Positions 35,147 to 43,440 of a stretch of DNA of 64,000 bases are shown here, one piece after another (positions within the stretch are counted from its first letter, which is position 1; every line of letters starts with the position of its first letter). The notes under the pieces were generated by a model. The model was not told where the DNA came from, searched no databases, and worked only from the letters and a program-made list of their open reading frames with translations. The position numbers and the translations under genes are program-made. Source of the DNA: Diaphorobacter sp. HDW4A (lineage in GTDB: Bacteria > Pseudomonadota > Gammaproteobacteria > Burkholderiales > Burkholderiaceae_C); NCBI RefSeq assembly GCF_011305995.1, contig NZ_CP049910.1, positions 3,410,001-3,474,000 on the forward strand. The letters are read 5' to 3'.

Positions 35147-35161
35147 CTGAACTTAATTCAG
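35147..35161. promoter_or_regulatory. LTTR-type operator candidate before the SDH-like operon
   Basis: CTGAA-CTTAA-TTCAG is a 5-bp inverted repeat that contains T-N11-A, the LysR box form. It lies 89 bases upstream of the Fe-S subunit gene in an AT-rich promoter region. The LysR protein encoded at 28462-29343 is the likely partner. Confidence 0.45.
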
Positions 35162-35318
35162 TCCATAAACCCCACACAGAACCCCTCAAGAATCAGGAAA
35201 AACCTGTGGTTTTCAATGCACTTCGTGACACGCATCGACCTCCCGATTTCACTTAAAACATTGAAGATAAATTTCAATAACTTCTGTTTCATTGAATAAA
35301 ATCCTGCGTTCTTCCAAC

Positions 35319-35344
35319 AAAAAAGGCCGTCTTTCGACGGCCTT
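35319..35344 (-). terminator. terminator of the feo operon
   Basis: On the minus strand, AAGGCCGTC pairs with GACGGCCTT around GAAA and is followed by TTTTTT. It lies 33 bases after the end of the Cys-rich gene that closes feoA-feoB. Confidence 0.92.
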
Positions 35345-35376
35345 CGTGGCATTGAGAGTCACTTGACTCGAGAGGC

Positions 35377-35643
35377 TCATGCGCCCTTGTGACCACCCGC
35401 CCGCTCATGAAACACGATGGGCTTGGAATCCTGTGCCTCCAGCGGACTGCTGCTGTGGCACGAGCCACCACCGGTGCCCGGCGTGCTGTCACAACTGCTG
35501 CATCCGCTCCCGCACCCCGTGGTCTGAGCAAGCTTGGGGTTGATCTTGCCCAGTGGGTTGCGCCATTTCTGCGGCATGTAGCGCCACAGCACATACAGCA
35601 CCGCAAAGGCGACGACGAGTCCGACAACGATGGTTTGAGTCAT
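35377..35643 (-). CDS. FeoB-associated Cys-rich membrane protein
   Basis: An 88-residue protein with one N-terminal transmembrane helix (MTQTIVVGLVVAFAVLYVLW) and a cytoplasmic tail with the cysteine cluster CGSGCSSCDS and a further Cys-His in GGSCHSS. Small Cys-rich membrane proteins of this kind follow feoB in many proteobacteria and may pass or sense iron. It lies 58 bases after feoB and before the operon terminator. The start at 35643 places the hydrophobic helix at the N-terminus. Confidence 0.8.
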   Translation of the reverse strand: MTQTIVVGLVVAFAVLYVLWRYMPQKWRNPLGKINPKLAQTTGCGSGCSSCDSTPGTGGGSCHSSSPLEAQDSKPIVFHERAGGHKGA

Positions 35644-35701
35644 GTGAACCAATCTCCAATCAACTACACGCAAGGGCGACCGAGCCATTGAGGCCGAGGC
35701 C

Positions 35702-37600
35702 TCAACCCCAGCCCAGCGCCACCGCTGCGTGATAAACAATCAGGCAGGCGATGTAGGCGAGGCCGAAAAGATACCCTGCCATGATCGCCACGTACTTCCA
35801 GCTATTCGTCTCGCGGCGCACCGTGGCCAAGGTGGCGAGGCATTGAGGTGCGAAGATGAACCAGGTGAGCAGCGACAGCGCGGTGGCCAGCGACCATTGG
35901 CTTGCGATCAGCGGGCCCAGTTGGGCCGCAGTGTCGTCGCCCGATGCGGACAGCGCGTACACGGTGCCAAGTGCGCTCACCGCCACTTCGCGTGCGGCCA
36001 TACCGGGGACCAGCGCAATGCAGATCTGCCAGTTGAAGCCGATGGGCGCGAAGACCAGCGCCATCGCTTCGCCGATGCGGCCCGCGAGGCTGTAGGTGAT
36101 GGCCGGTTCGGTCGCGCCGTCCGGTGCGCCGGGGAACGAGGACAGAAACCACAGCACGATGGTCAACGCAAGGATGATACCGCCCACGCGCTTCAAGAAG
36201 ATGATGGCGCGTTCGTACAGGCCGATGATCAGGCTGCGGATGCTGGGCCAGCGGTAGGCGGGCAATTCCATCATCAGCGCTGCGCGGCCCTGGCGTGCGC
36301 CGAAGCGCTTGGCGACATAGGCGACCGCCATGGCGCTCACGATGCCCGCGATATACAGAGCGAACAGCACGAGGCCTTGCAGATTGAACAGACCGCCGAC
36401 AGTGCGCTCCGGAATGAAGGCGCCGATGAGCAACGCATAGACCGGCAGCCGCGCCGAGCAGGTCATCAGCGGCGCGATCATGATGGTGACGAGCCGGTCG
36501 CGCCAGCTCGGGATCGAGCGCGCGGCCATCACGCCGGGAATCGCGCAGGCGAAGCTCGAGAGCAGCGGAATGAACGAGCGGCCCGACAGACCGACCGTGC
36601 CCATCACGCGGTCCAGTAGGAATGCGGCGCGCGGCAGGTAGCCCGAATCTTCGAGCACCAGAATGAAGAAGAACAGAATCAGAATCTGCGGCAGGAACAC
36701 CAACACGCCACCGGCACCCGCGATCACGCCATCGGCCAGAAGGCTGCGCAGCGGGCCGTCCGACATGTGGGCCTTCAGCCATTCTGCGGCCGATGCGGTC
36801 GTGGCATCGATGAAGTCCATGGGCACGGCCGCCCATGCGAACACCGCCTGAAAGATCAGGAACAGCAGCACCGCCAGCAGCACCAGCCCCCAGACCGGGT
36901 GCAGCACGATGGCGTCGATCTTGTCGTCACGCACCAATTGCACGGCGGGCGTCTTCACGGCCAAATCCAGAATGCGGCGCACCTCGTCGTGCAGCTCCAG
37001 CACGCGCTGTGCGGCATCGCCCTTGAGTTCTTCCTTCTTGGCAGGAATGGCGCTCTTGAGCTGATCGGCGTCGATCCATTGGAGCAGGTCCTGCGCACCA
37101 TCGGCCTTCACCGCGACGGTGGAAATCACCGGCACGCCGAGTTCGCGCGACAGAACGGTTTGGTCGATCTCGATACCCTGCTTCTTGGCCATGTCGGTCA
37201 TGTTGAGCACCAGCACCATCGGCAGGCCGAGGTTGCGGGCTTCTAGCACCAAGCGCAGATTCAGGCGCAGATGCGTCGCATCGGTCACGCAGGCCACCAG
37301 CTCCGGAAGCGGCTCGCCTTTGCGGCGACCCAGCAGCACATCCCGCGTGACGGCTTCGTCCATGCTCTGCGCGTGCAGGCTGTAGGCGCCCGGCAGGTCG
37401 AGCATGCGCACGCGCTTGCCGCCCGGCGTGGTGAGCCAGCCCTCTTTGCGCTCCACGGTCACGCCCGCGTAGTTCGCCACCTTCTGGCGCGCGCCGGTCA
37501 TCAGGTTGAACAGCGCCGTCTTGCCGCAATTGGGATTGCCCAGCAGCGCCACATGCAGTGCGCTGCCCGAAGCTGGTTGATTGCTTGCGCTAGTCGTCAT
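35702..37600 (-). CDS. feoB: ferrous iron transporter B
   Basis: The Fe(II) uptake permease, 632 residues. The cytosolic N-terminal G-protein domain has G1 LLGNPNCGKTALFN, G3 MLDLPGAYSL and G4 VLNMTD, followed by the helical GDI-like domain, then a membrane part with Gate motifs (DRVMGTVGLSGRSFIPLLSSFACAIPG, including the conserved Cys, and RLPVYALLIGAF). A shorter NTD linker than in E. coli FeoB explains the reduced length. It is translated after feoA (33-base gap) and before the Cys-rich protein. Confidence 0.95.
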   Translation of the reverse strand: MTTSASNQPASGSALHVALLGNPNCGKTALFNLMTGARQKVANYAGVTVERKEGWLTTPGGKRVRMLDLPGAYSLHAQSMDEAVTRDVLLGRRKGEPLPELVACVTDATHLRLNLRLVLEARNLGLPMVLVLNMTDMAKKQGIEIDQTVLSRELGVPVISTVAVKADGAQDLLQWIDADQLKSAIPAKKEELKGDAAQRVLELHDEVRRILDLAVKTPAVQLVRDDKIDAIVLHPVWGLVLLAVLLFLIFQAVFAWAAVPMDFIDATTASAAEWLKAHMSDGPLRSLLADGVIAGAGGVLVFLPQILILFFFILVLEDSGYLPRAAFLLDRVMGTVGLSGRSFIPLLSSFACAIPGVMAARSIPSWRDRLVTIMIAPLMTCSARLPVYALLIGAFIPERTVGGLFNLQGLVLFALYIAGIVSAMAVAYVAKRFGARQGRAALMMELPAYRWPSIRSLIIGLYERAIIFLKRVGGIILALTIVLWFLSSFPGAPDGATEPAITYSLAGRIGEAMALVFAPIGFNWQICIALVPGMAAREVAVSALGTVYALSASGDDTAAQLGPLIASQWSLATALSLLTWFIFAPQCLATLATVRRETNSWKYVAIMAGYLFGLAYIACLIVYHAAVALGWG

Positions 37601-37633
37601 CTCTTGCCCTCGTATCTCGATTTGTCTTTGCCG

Positions 37634-37948
37634 TCAGGTCTTGGCTGGCTGCACCAGCACGAACGCCGCTTCGTCGCGGCGCAACGCAAATGTCGCCTGC
37701 CCCACGCGGATCGCGAGCGGGTCGGCACCGGGGAAGCCGGTGGCGAGCACGCGCACCTGCTCGCCCGGCAGGAAACCAATCTCCATCAAACGGAGCACCA
37801 GTTCTTTCTCGCGCTCGTCGCTCGCAGGCTTGAGAGCGATGACGACTCCCTCCTGACGGCGTCCAAGCGTGTCCAGAGCGATGGCGGCAGATGCCGTCAA
37901 ACCGCTTGAAAGTGGCTGCCCGCTTGATTCTTGTGGCTGTACTCGCAT
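37634..37948 (-). CDS. feoA: ferrous iron transport protein A
   Basis: A 104-residue cytosolic SH3-like protein that assists FeoB. The conserved region is LVLRLMEIGFLPGEQVRVLA, followed by LAIRVGQATFALRRDEAAFVLV. The first 25 residues are a non-conserved extension; a start further in is possible. It is the first gene of the feo operon, with a Fur-like site about 25 bases upstream. Confidence 0.9.
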   Translation of the reverse strand: MRVQPQESSGQPLSSGLTASAAIALDTLGRRQEGVVIALKPASDEREKELVLRLMEIGFLPGEQVRVLATGFPGADPLAIRVGQATFALRRDEAAFVLVQPAKT

Positions 37949-37972
37949 GTCTTCTTGCTCGGTCCTGAATGG

Positions 37973-37993
37973 TTTTAATTCTCATTCTAAAAG
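37973..37993. promoter_or_regulatory. Fur box candidate upstream of feoA
   Basis: Read on the minus strand this is CTTTTAGAATGAGAATTAAAA, with the AATGAGAATT core typical of Fur boxes, located 25-45 bases before feoA. Iron repression of feo by Fur is established in other proteobacteria. Confidence 0.55.
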
Positions 37994-38350
37994 AGACCAG
38001 ACAAAATAAGGTGGAATTCAGCAAGTGCCCCTTTGGTGTGCATCAGTACGTAACGCGCAAAGTCGCGCCCGGCCAGCGCCAAAAAGCCAATCTCCGTATC
38101 GGGAGTCAACTATTGAAAATGCTCAGGTGCTGGTCTCCCTAAAATTCCCGGCATCCGACAGCTCTGCTTGTGCCGCGTGACGGCTGAGAGGGACACCCCC
38201 TGCCTTTGTGCCCATCCCGTGCTTGCATTCGCCAGCGTCCGTCGCAACGCCCAAACTTTGTTTGCCCTCCGTTGACCGCATCGGATGCCCGCGCGCGCCT
38301 GCCTCGCTTCAGTGGCTTTGCGCGCATTGGCATTCAGGGAACCCGCCTTC
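37994..38350. other. feo-sulfur cluster divergent intergenic region
   Basis: About 400 bases (with the Fur box part) between feoA and the cytochrome gene. It must carry the promoter of the sulfur operon. I see no clear -10/-35 pair or riboswitch in it. Confidence 0.5.
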
Positions 38351-38716
38351 ATGCCACCGACCCTTTTATTGACTGCACTCCATCACGCGATGGGCCTCGC
38401 GTTGCTGCTGGCTCTTCCGCTGGGCACCTTCGCCGCCACCGAAGCGCGCCTGCGCGCACAGGACGTGGCGCTGCTCGCGGCATCTTGTGCCAACTGCCAC
38501 GGGCCCGATGGCCGCTCGGTCGGCGAGATCCCGTCACTGCGCGGCGCCACCGCCGCCCACCTGCAGCAGCGCATGCGGAACTTCAAGACCGGCAAGGCCA
38601 CCGACGCCACCGTCATGACCCGGCTGATGAAGGGCTACGCCGACGACGAGATCGACGCGCTCGCGCAGTGGTTTGCCAATCCCGCCACTGCCACGCTGAT
38701 GGGGGCCAAGCAATGA
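38351..38716 (+). CDS. monoheme c-type cytochrome (sulfide dehydrogenase cytochrome subunit-like)
   Basis: A periplasmic protein of 121 residues with a signal peptide (MPPTLLLTALHHAMGLALLLALPLG, ending near FAATEA) and a single heme site CANCHG followed by PDGRSVGEIPSLRG; the likely axial Met is in VMTRLMKGYADDEIDALAQWF. It resembles the monoheme form of the FccA/SoxE-type electron acceptor. It overlaps the next gene, an FccB-like flavoprotein, by ATGA, so the two probably form a complex in which flavin electrons go to heme c. Confidence 0.85.
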   Translation: MPPTLLLTALHHAMGLALLLALPLGTFAATEARLRAQDVALLAASCANCHGPDGRSVGEIPSLRGATAAHLQQRMRNFKTGKATDATVMTRLMKGYADDEIDALAQWFANPATATLMGAKQ

Positions 38717-40023
38717 GCATGCCCTCCCACTCCGTCGACACCATCGACACCATCGATCGCCGCGCAGTGCTGACCCGCGCGCTCGCAGGCGCCGCCACCG
38801 TGGCTGCGCCGGGCTGGGTGCGCGCGCAGAACGCATCCGCCCATGTCGTCGTCATCGGCGGCGGCTTCGGCGGGGCCACGGCCGCACGCTATCTGCGCGA
38901 ATATGCGCCGCAACTGCGCATCACGCTGGTCGAGCCCGAACCGCGCTTCTTCACCTGCCCTTTCTCCAATCTCTATCTTGCGGGTCTGCGCAGCTGGGAG
39001 AGCATCGGCCACGGCTTCGACGGCCTGCGCGCTGCGGGCATCGATGTAATCCACGCGCGCGCGGAAGACGTGGACAGCTCCGCGCGCGCCGTGAAGCTAT
39101 CGAACGGCCGGTCTCTCAACTATGACCGCCTCGTCCTCTCACCCGGCGTGGACATGCGCTGGAACGCCATTGCAGGCTATGACGAGCAGGCCGCACAGAA
39201 GGCGCCGCATGCCTGGAAGGCCGGTGCGCAGACGCAACTGCTGCGCAAGCAGATGGCGGCGATGGACGACGGCGGCACCTTCGTCATGACCATCCCCGAC
39301 AACCCGTTCCGCTGCCCGCCCGGCCCGTATGAACGCGCGGCAATGGTGGCGCACTACTTCAAACAGCACAAGCCGCGCAGCAAAGTCCTGCTGCTCGACG
39401 CCAAGGACAATTTTTCAAAAAAGGCGCAGTTCCAGCAGGGCTGGAAGGTGCTGTACGGTGACATGATCGAATGGGTGGGCCTTGCGGACGATGGCCTCGT
39501 CACGCGTGTTGATGCAGCCACGCTCGAGGTCGAGACCAACTTCGGCACACGCCACAAGGCCAGCGTGCTCAACGTGATTCCGCCGCAGAAAGCGGGCTTC
39601 ATCGCCGAACGCGCAGGCGTGACCGACGCGAGCGGCTGGGTGCCCGTGCGCGCCGAGACCTTTGAGTCTCGGCAGGTCAAAGGCGTCTATGTACTGGGCG
39701 ACGCCACCATTGCAGCGCCCATGCCCAAGTCAGGCTTTGCCGCCAATACGCAAGGCAAGCTGGCCGCAGCCGCTATCGCCACGGAACTCACCGGCAGACC
39801 GCTGCCCGCTGCTGTGTACGCCAACACCTGCTACAGCCTGATCGGTACGGACTACGGCATCTCCGTCGCGGGCGTGTACCGCGCGCAAGAAGGCAAGCTC
39901 ATCGAAATGCCCGACTCCGGCGGCGTGAGCCCGATGGACGGAAACGCCGCGTTCCGCGCGGCCGAGGCACGCTACGGCGCGACCTGGTACGCCGCCATCA
40001 GCGCCGACATCTGGGACCGCTGA
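38713..40023 (+). CDS. FccB-like flavocytochrome c sulfide dehydrogenase flavoprotein
   Basis: A 436-residue periplasmic flavoprotein with a twin-arginine-type signal (DRRAVLTRALAGAATVAAPG, end near VRAQ). HVVVIGGGFGGATAARYLRE binds FAD. The regions PHAWKAGAQTQLLRKQM, FRCPPGPYERAAMVA, GVYVLGDATIAAPMPKSGF and NTCYSLIGTDYGISVAGVYR align closely with FccB. Allochromatium FccB has redox cysteines in FRCPPG and in GWCPVD; here the first is present but the second reads GWVPVR. Loss of this Cys means the usual active-site disulfide cannot form, so sulfide chemistry must differ or another substrate is used. It is coupled to the cytochrome gene. Confidence 0.88.
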   Translation: MSMPSHSVDTIDTIDRRAVLTRALAGAATVAAPGWVRAQNASAHVVVIGGGFGGATAARYLREYAPQLRITLVEPEPRFFTCPFSNLYLAGLRSWESIGHGFDGLRAAGIDVIHARAEDVDSSARAVKLSNGRSLNYDRLVLSPGVDMRWNAIAGYDEQAAQKAPHAWKAGAQTQLLRKQMAAMDDGGTFVMTIPDNPFRCPPGPYERAAMVAHYFKQHKPRSKVLLLDAKDNFSKKAQFQQGWKVLYGDMIEWVGLADDGLVTRVDAATLEVETNFGTRHKASVLNVIPPQKAGFIAERAGVTDASGWVPVRAETFESRQVKGVYVLGDATIAAPMPKSGFAANTQGKLAAAAIATELTGRPLPAAVYANTCYSLIGTDYGISVAGVYRAQEGKLIEMPDSGGVSPMDGNAAFRAAEARYGATWYAAISADIWDR

Positions 40024-40024
40024 C

Positions 40025-41122
40025 ATGGACGCCTCTTCCAACTCCACCCTCCTCTGGGCCGGTTTCGCACTTGGCTGCGCGTTTGGCGCGGCGGCACGCT
40101 TGAGCCGCTTCTGCCTGCTGCGCGGCCTGCGCGAATGGCTCACGCCCACCGCGCCGCAAGCCCGCCGTCACGGCGCTCCCGCGCTGCAGGCATTCGCACT
40201 CGCACTGGCCATCGCACTGCTCGCCACCCAATGGCTGGCCCAAGCGGGGCAGATCGATCTCGGAACAGCTCAAACCGTGCGCGGCAATATCTCCGTCGTC
40301 GGCATGCTGATCGGCGGCCTGCTGTTCGGCATCGGCATGACGCTAGCGCGCGCCTGCGGTGCCCGCGCGCTGGTGCTGCTCGCGGGCGGCAATCTGCGTG
40401 CGCTGATCACCCTGCTGTGCATGGCAATGGCCGCGCAGGCCACGCTCACCGGCGTGCTGTTTCCGGTGCGCCAGTGGCTGCAGGGCTTTGGCCTCGTCAC
40501 GCTGCCACATGCCACATTGCCCGCACTGCTTCAACAAGGCGCTGGCCTACCGAGCATGGCAGCGCTGATCGTCGCCGTGGGCCTGCCCGTGGCGGCCCTG
40601 CTTGCCTACGCCCTGTGGCAACCGGCCCTGCGCCGCAGCGCCGCGCAACTGGTCGGCGCCATCGTCATAGGTGCGCTGGTAGCCGCTGGTTGGTGGATCA
40701 CCGGGCATGTCGGCATCGACCCGTTCGAGCCCGTTCCGCTCACCTCACTGAGCTTCGTCGGCCCGGTCGCAGAAGCGCTGCTCTATCTGCAACTGGCCGT
40801 GGGGCGCACGCTCAACATCGGCCCGGCCATCGTCGTCGGCACGCTCTGCGGCGCGGCCGCCATGGCGCTCGTCACGCGCACCGCGCGCTGGGAGGGATTC
40901 GACAGCCCTGCGCGCTTTGCCGCATCCGCCATCGGCGGCCTGCTCATGGGCCTGGGCGGTGTGCTGGCCGTGGGCTGCACTATCGGCCAAGGCCTCAGCG
41001 GCCTCTCGACGCTCGCCATTGCAAGCCTGCCCGCCGTGTTCGGCATCGCGGCCGGTGCGGTGCTGACAATCCAGATTCAATCCACCATTTTTCACACGCA
41101 ACCAGAGGGACTACCAGCATGA
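40025..41122 (+). CDS. YeeE/YedE (TsuA-type) sulfur transporter
   Basis: A 365-residue inner-membrane protein with about nine to ten hydrophobic segments and two sulphur-transport repeats. Conserved cysteines are found in RLSRFCLLRGL, GMTLARACGARALVLLAGGN and VGCTIGQGLSGLST; in TsuA such cysteines relay thiosulfate through the membrane. It has only one base between it and the FccB-like gene and overlaps the next flavoprotein gene by ATGA. In this periplasmic sulfur-oxidation setting it may import thiosulfate or a persulfide product for assimilation. Confidence 0.88.
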   Translation: MDASSNSTLLWAGFALGCAFGAAARLSRFCLLRGLREWLTPTAPQARRHGAPALQAFALALAIALLATQWLAQAGQIDLGTAQTVRGNISVVGMLIGGLLFGIGMTLARACGARALVLLAGGNLRALITLLCMAMAAQATLTGVLFPVRQWLQGFGLVTLPHATLPALLQQGAGLPSMAALIVAVGLPVAALLAYALWQPALRRSAAQLVGAIVIGALVAAGWWITGHVGIDPFEPVPLTSLSFVGPVAEALLYLQLAVGRTLNIGPAIVVGTLCGAAAMALVTRTARWEGFDSPARFAASAIGGLLMGLGGVLAVGCTIGQGLSGLSTLAIASLPAVFGIAAGAVLTIQIQSTIFHTQPEGLPA

Positions 41123-42456
41123 AACGTCGCAATTTCCTCATCACGCCATCCGCACTCGCTTTGGGCGCAGCGGCGGCCGCTCCGGGTCTTGCCATGGCGG
41201 CCCCCACCATCATTACGCCGCAATCGCGCATCCTCCCGCGCGAAGGCAAGGGCCCGCGCATCGTGATCTGCGGTGGCGGCTGGGGCGGCATGACCGCCGC
41301 GCGCTATCTGCGCGAGCTGATCCCCAACTCCGACGTGGTGCTGCTCGAGCGCAACCCCACATTCTGGTCCGGCCCGATGAGCAACAAGTGGCTCATCGAC
41401 GTGGTGAACACCGACTTCGTCAACCACGACATGCTGCGTCCCGCCAACAAATACGGCTACAAGCTGCTGCAGTGCGAGGTCAACGGCTTCGAGCGCGACA
41501 AGAAGCTGGTGCGCACCTCACTCGGCGTGATCGACTACGACTACCTGATCCTCTCGGGCGGCATCCGCAACGACTACGAGGCGTGGTTCGGCAACGACCA
41601 GCGCGCCATCGACTACACGCGCAAGCACTTCCCCAATGCCTACATTCCGAATCAGGAAATGTTCGCGCTCAAGCAGAAGGTCAAGGACTTCAAGGGCGGC
41701 ACGCTGGTCATGACGCTGCCGCCGCCACCGCACCGCTGCCCGCCCTCGCCCTACGAGCGCGCCTGCCTGATCGCATGGCACATCAAGAAGAACAAGATCC
41801 CCGGCAAGATCGTCATTCTCGACCCCAAGCCCAAGATCGCGCCCATCGGCGTGGGCTACAAGCAGGCCTTCGACGAGCTGTATCCCGACATCATCACCCA
41901 CGTGCCCAACGCGCGCGTGCAGGAGGTCGATCCGTTCAACAAGAAGATCAAGACCGCCGCGGGCGAGTTCAAGTTTGACGACGCCATCCTCATGCCCCCC
42001 CATCAGGCCGCCGAAATGGTCTGGCATGCCGATCTCATCGGCAAGACTCCCGACGGCAAGCCCACCGGCTGGGCCGACATGCACCCGCGCCTGTTCAACG
42101 CGCGCAGCGACGAGAACGTCTATTTCGTTGGCGACCTCATGGGCACCATCTCCGACCAGTTCGGCCACTACCCCAAGAGCGGCCACGTGGCCAACTACAT
42201 CGGCCGCATCGTCGCGCAGAACATCGCGCAGCGCGTGGCGGGCAAGGAAGTCACGCTGCTGCTGCCCGACAACCTCTGCTACATGATGGTCAACGGCGAC
42301 CCGCAGGAAGAGATCTCGGTGAAGTTCGAATACGAGGTCGATCCCACCGGTAAGGTCATCCAGACGCAGATCGACATGGACGTGCGCACCGCCGATCTGG
42401 TGAAGGAAGATTTCGCCTGGGCCCGCAGCAAGTTCAGTGACTTTTTGGCGATCTGA
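41119..42456 (+). CDS. second FccB-like FAD-dependent oxidoreductase
   Basis: A 445-residue flavoprotein with a Tat signal (MKRRNFLITPSALALGAAAA, end near LAMAAP). FAD fold: IVICGGGWGGMTAARYLREL. It keeps the FccB features HRCPPSPYERACLIAWHIKK and VYFVGDLMGT, PKSGHVANYIG, NLCYMMVNGDPQEEISVKFEYE. Compared with FccB the region after the FAD fold has FWSGPMSNKW in place of TCxxSN, and the second redox Cys position reads GWADM. It is thus a distant paralogue of the first flavoprotein in the same operon. The start overlaps the transporter stop (ATGA), and soxY follows after two bases, which suggests it acts on SoxYZ-bound sulfur; this is an inference. Confidence 0.82.
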   Translation: MKRRNFLITPSALALGAAAAAPGLAMAAPTIITPQSRILPREGKGPRIVICGGGWGGMTAARYLRELIPNSDVVLLERNPTFWSGPMSNKWLIDVVNTDFVNHDMLRPANKYGYKLLQCEVNGFERDKKLVRTSLGVIDYDYLILSGGIRNDYEAWFGNDQRAIDYTRKHFPNAYIPNQEMFALKQKVKDFKGGTLVMTLPPPPHRCPPSPYERACLIAWHIKKNKIPGKIVILDPKPKIAPIGVGYKQAFDELYPDIITHVPNARVQEVDPFNKKIKTAAGEFKFDDAILMPPHQAAEMVWHADLIGKTPDGKPTGWADMHPRLFNARSDENVYFVGDLMGTISDQFGHYPKSGHVANYIGRIVAQNIAQRVAGKEVTLLLPDNLCYMMVNGDPQEEISVKFEYEVDPTGKVIQTQIDMDVRTADLVKEDFAWARSKFSDFLAI

Positions 42457-42458
42457 CG

Positions 42459-42971
42459 ATGAGCGCAACATCCAACAAGCACGTCACTCGCCGCACGCTG
42501 ATCGCGGGCGCCGCGAGTGCCGGTGCAGCGCTCACGCTCCCGGCCGTCGCGCAGACGACTGCGCAGCCCGCAGCCAAGTCGCCACTGGTCGGCCCGCTCG
42601 CGCCCAATCCGGTCGAGTTCAAGAAGATGCTCGACGAGTTCACGCGCGGCAAAACGCCAAAGACCGAGGGCCTGTGGCTCGACGTCTCGGTGCTCGCCGA
42701 CAACCCGAGCGCCGTACCCGTCAAGGTCAAGGTCGATCTGCCGATCACCGACAAGGACTGGTGCGAAGAAATTATCGTGCTCGCCGAGCTCAACCCCTCG
42801 CCCCTCGCCTGCCGCGTGAAGTTCACCCAGGCCAACGGCACGGCCGAAGCCGCAGTGCGCGTTCGCCTGTCGCAGACGCAGACCCTCCACGCACTCGCCC
42901 GCATGAAGAGCGGCCAGGTGCTCGCGGCCAAACAAGCCGTCACCGTGGCCGCCAGCGGCTGCGGAATGTGA
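42459..42971 (+). CDS. soxY: thiosulfate oxidation carrier protein SoxY
   Basis: SoxY carries sulfur intermediates covalently on a cysteine at the end of a flexible C-terminal arm. The 170-residue protein has a Tat signal (TRRTLIAGAASAGAALTLP) and an Ig-like domain (WLDVSVLADNPSAVPVKVKV, WCEEIIVLAELNPSPLACRVKF). The C-terminus is AASGCGM; the canonical arm ends GGCGG, so the Cys is in the right place (third from the end) but the flanking glycines are changed. It is followed by soxZ. SoxAX, SoxB and SoxCD genes are absent from this window. Confidence 0.9.
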   Translation: MSATSNKHVTRRTLIAGAASAGAALTLPAVAQTTAQPAAKSPLVGPLAPNPVEFKKMLDEFTRGKTPKTEGLWLDVSVLADNPSAVPVKVKVDLPITDKDWCEEIIVLAELNPSPLACRVKFTQANGTAEAAVRVRLSQTQTLHALARMKSGQVLAAKQAVTVAASGCGM

Positions 42972-42997
42972 AGGAGAAACGTGAAAGAGACAATCGC

Positions 42998-43330
42998 ATG
43001 AACAACGGCAAACCCCCACGCATCTGGGTAAGCAACGCCACGCCGAAAAAAGGCGAGGTTATCCGCGTGCGCGCCCAGATCGAACACATCATGGAAAGCG
43101 GCCTGCGCACCGACGCCGACGGCAAGATCCGCCCACGCAACATCGTCACGGCCTTCGAGGCCCGCCTCGGCAACGCGCTGCTGTTCATCTGGGAACCCGG
43201 CATCAGCATCTCGCAGAACCCCTACATCGAATTCACGTTTCTGGCACGCGAAAGCGGCGATCTGAATTTTTTGTGGAAGGACGATACGGGGGAAACGCTG
43301 AGCGCCAAGAAAGCCATTGCAGTCGCCTGA
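42998..43330 (+). CDS. soxZ: thiosulfate oxidation carrier complex protein SoxZ
   Basis: A 110-residue partner of SoxY with an Ig-like fold: RIWVSNATPKKGEVIRVRAQ, IEHIMESGLR, NIVTAFEARLGNALLFIWEPGIS and ISQNPYIEFTFLARESGDLNFLW are all conserved. It has no signal peptide and is expected to be exported bound to SoxY by the Tat route. It ends the sulfur operon; no hairpin terminator is obvious after it. Confidence 0.92.
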   Translation: MNNGKPPRIWVSNATPKKGEVIRVRAQIEHIMESGLRTDADGKIRPRNIVTAFEARLGNALLFIWEPGISISQNPYIEFTFLARESGDLNFLWKDDTGETLSAKKAIAVA

Positions 43331-43440
43331 ACGGCGGATAGTTGAATCGGGGTGTCTGGCTCTTTCATGCATGGATGAAACCACACCCCGATTGCGAAAT
43401 AATGGCAGCTCCCGCGAAAACACCGGCCATCGCTGCCCAA

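Noticed and set aside
38183..38200. CTGAGAGGGACACCC resembling part of a TPP riboswitch before the sulfur operon
   Set aside because: The other conserved TPP elements (the GAACCTGATCTGG-type half and the closing stem) are absent, and no thiamine gene follows.
40135..41118. In-frame N-terminal extension of the second FccB-like protein through the YeeE gene
   Set aside because: The Tat signal at 41119 with its own ribosome-binding site marks the true start, and the extension is random Arg/His-rich sequence.
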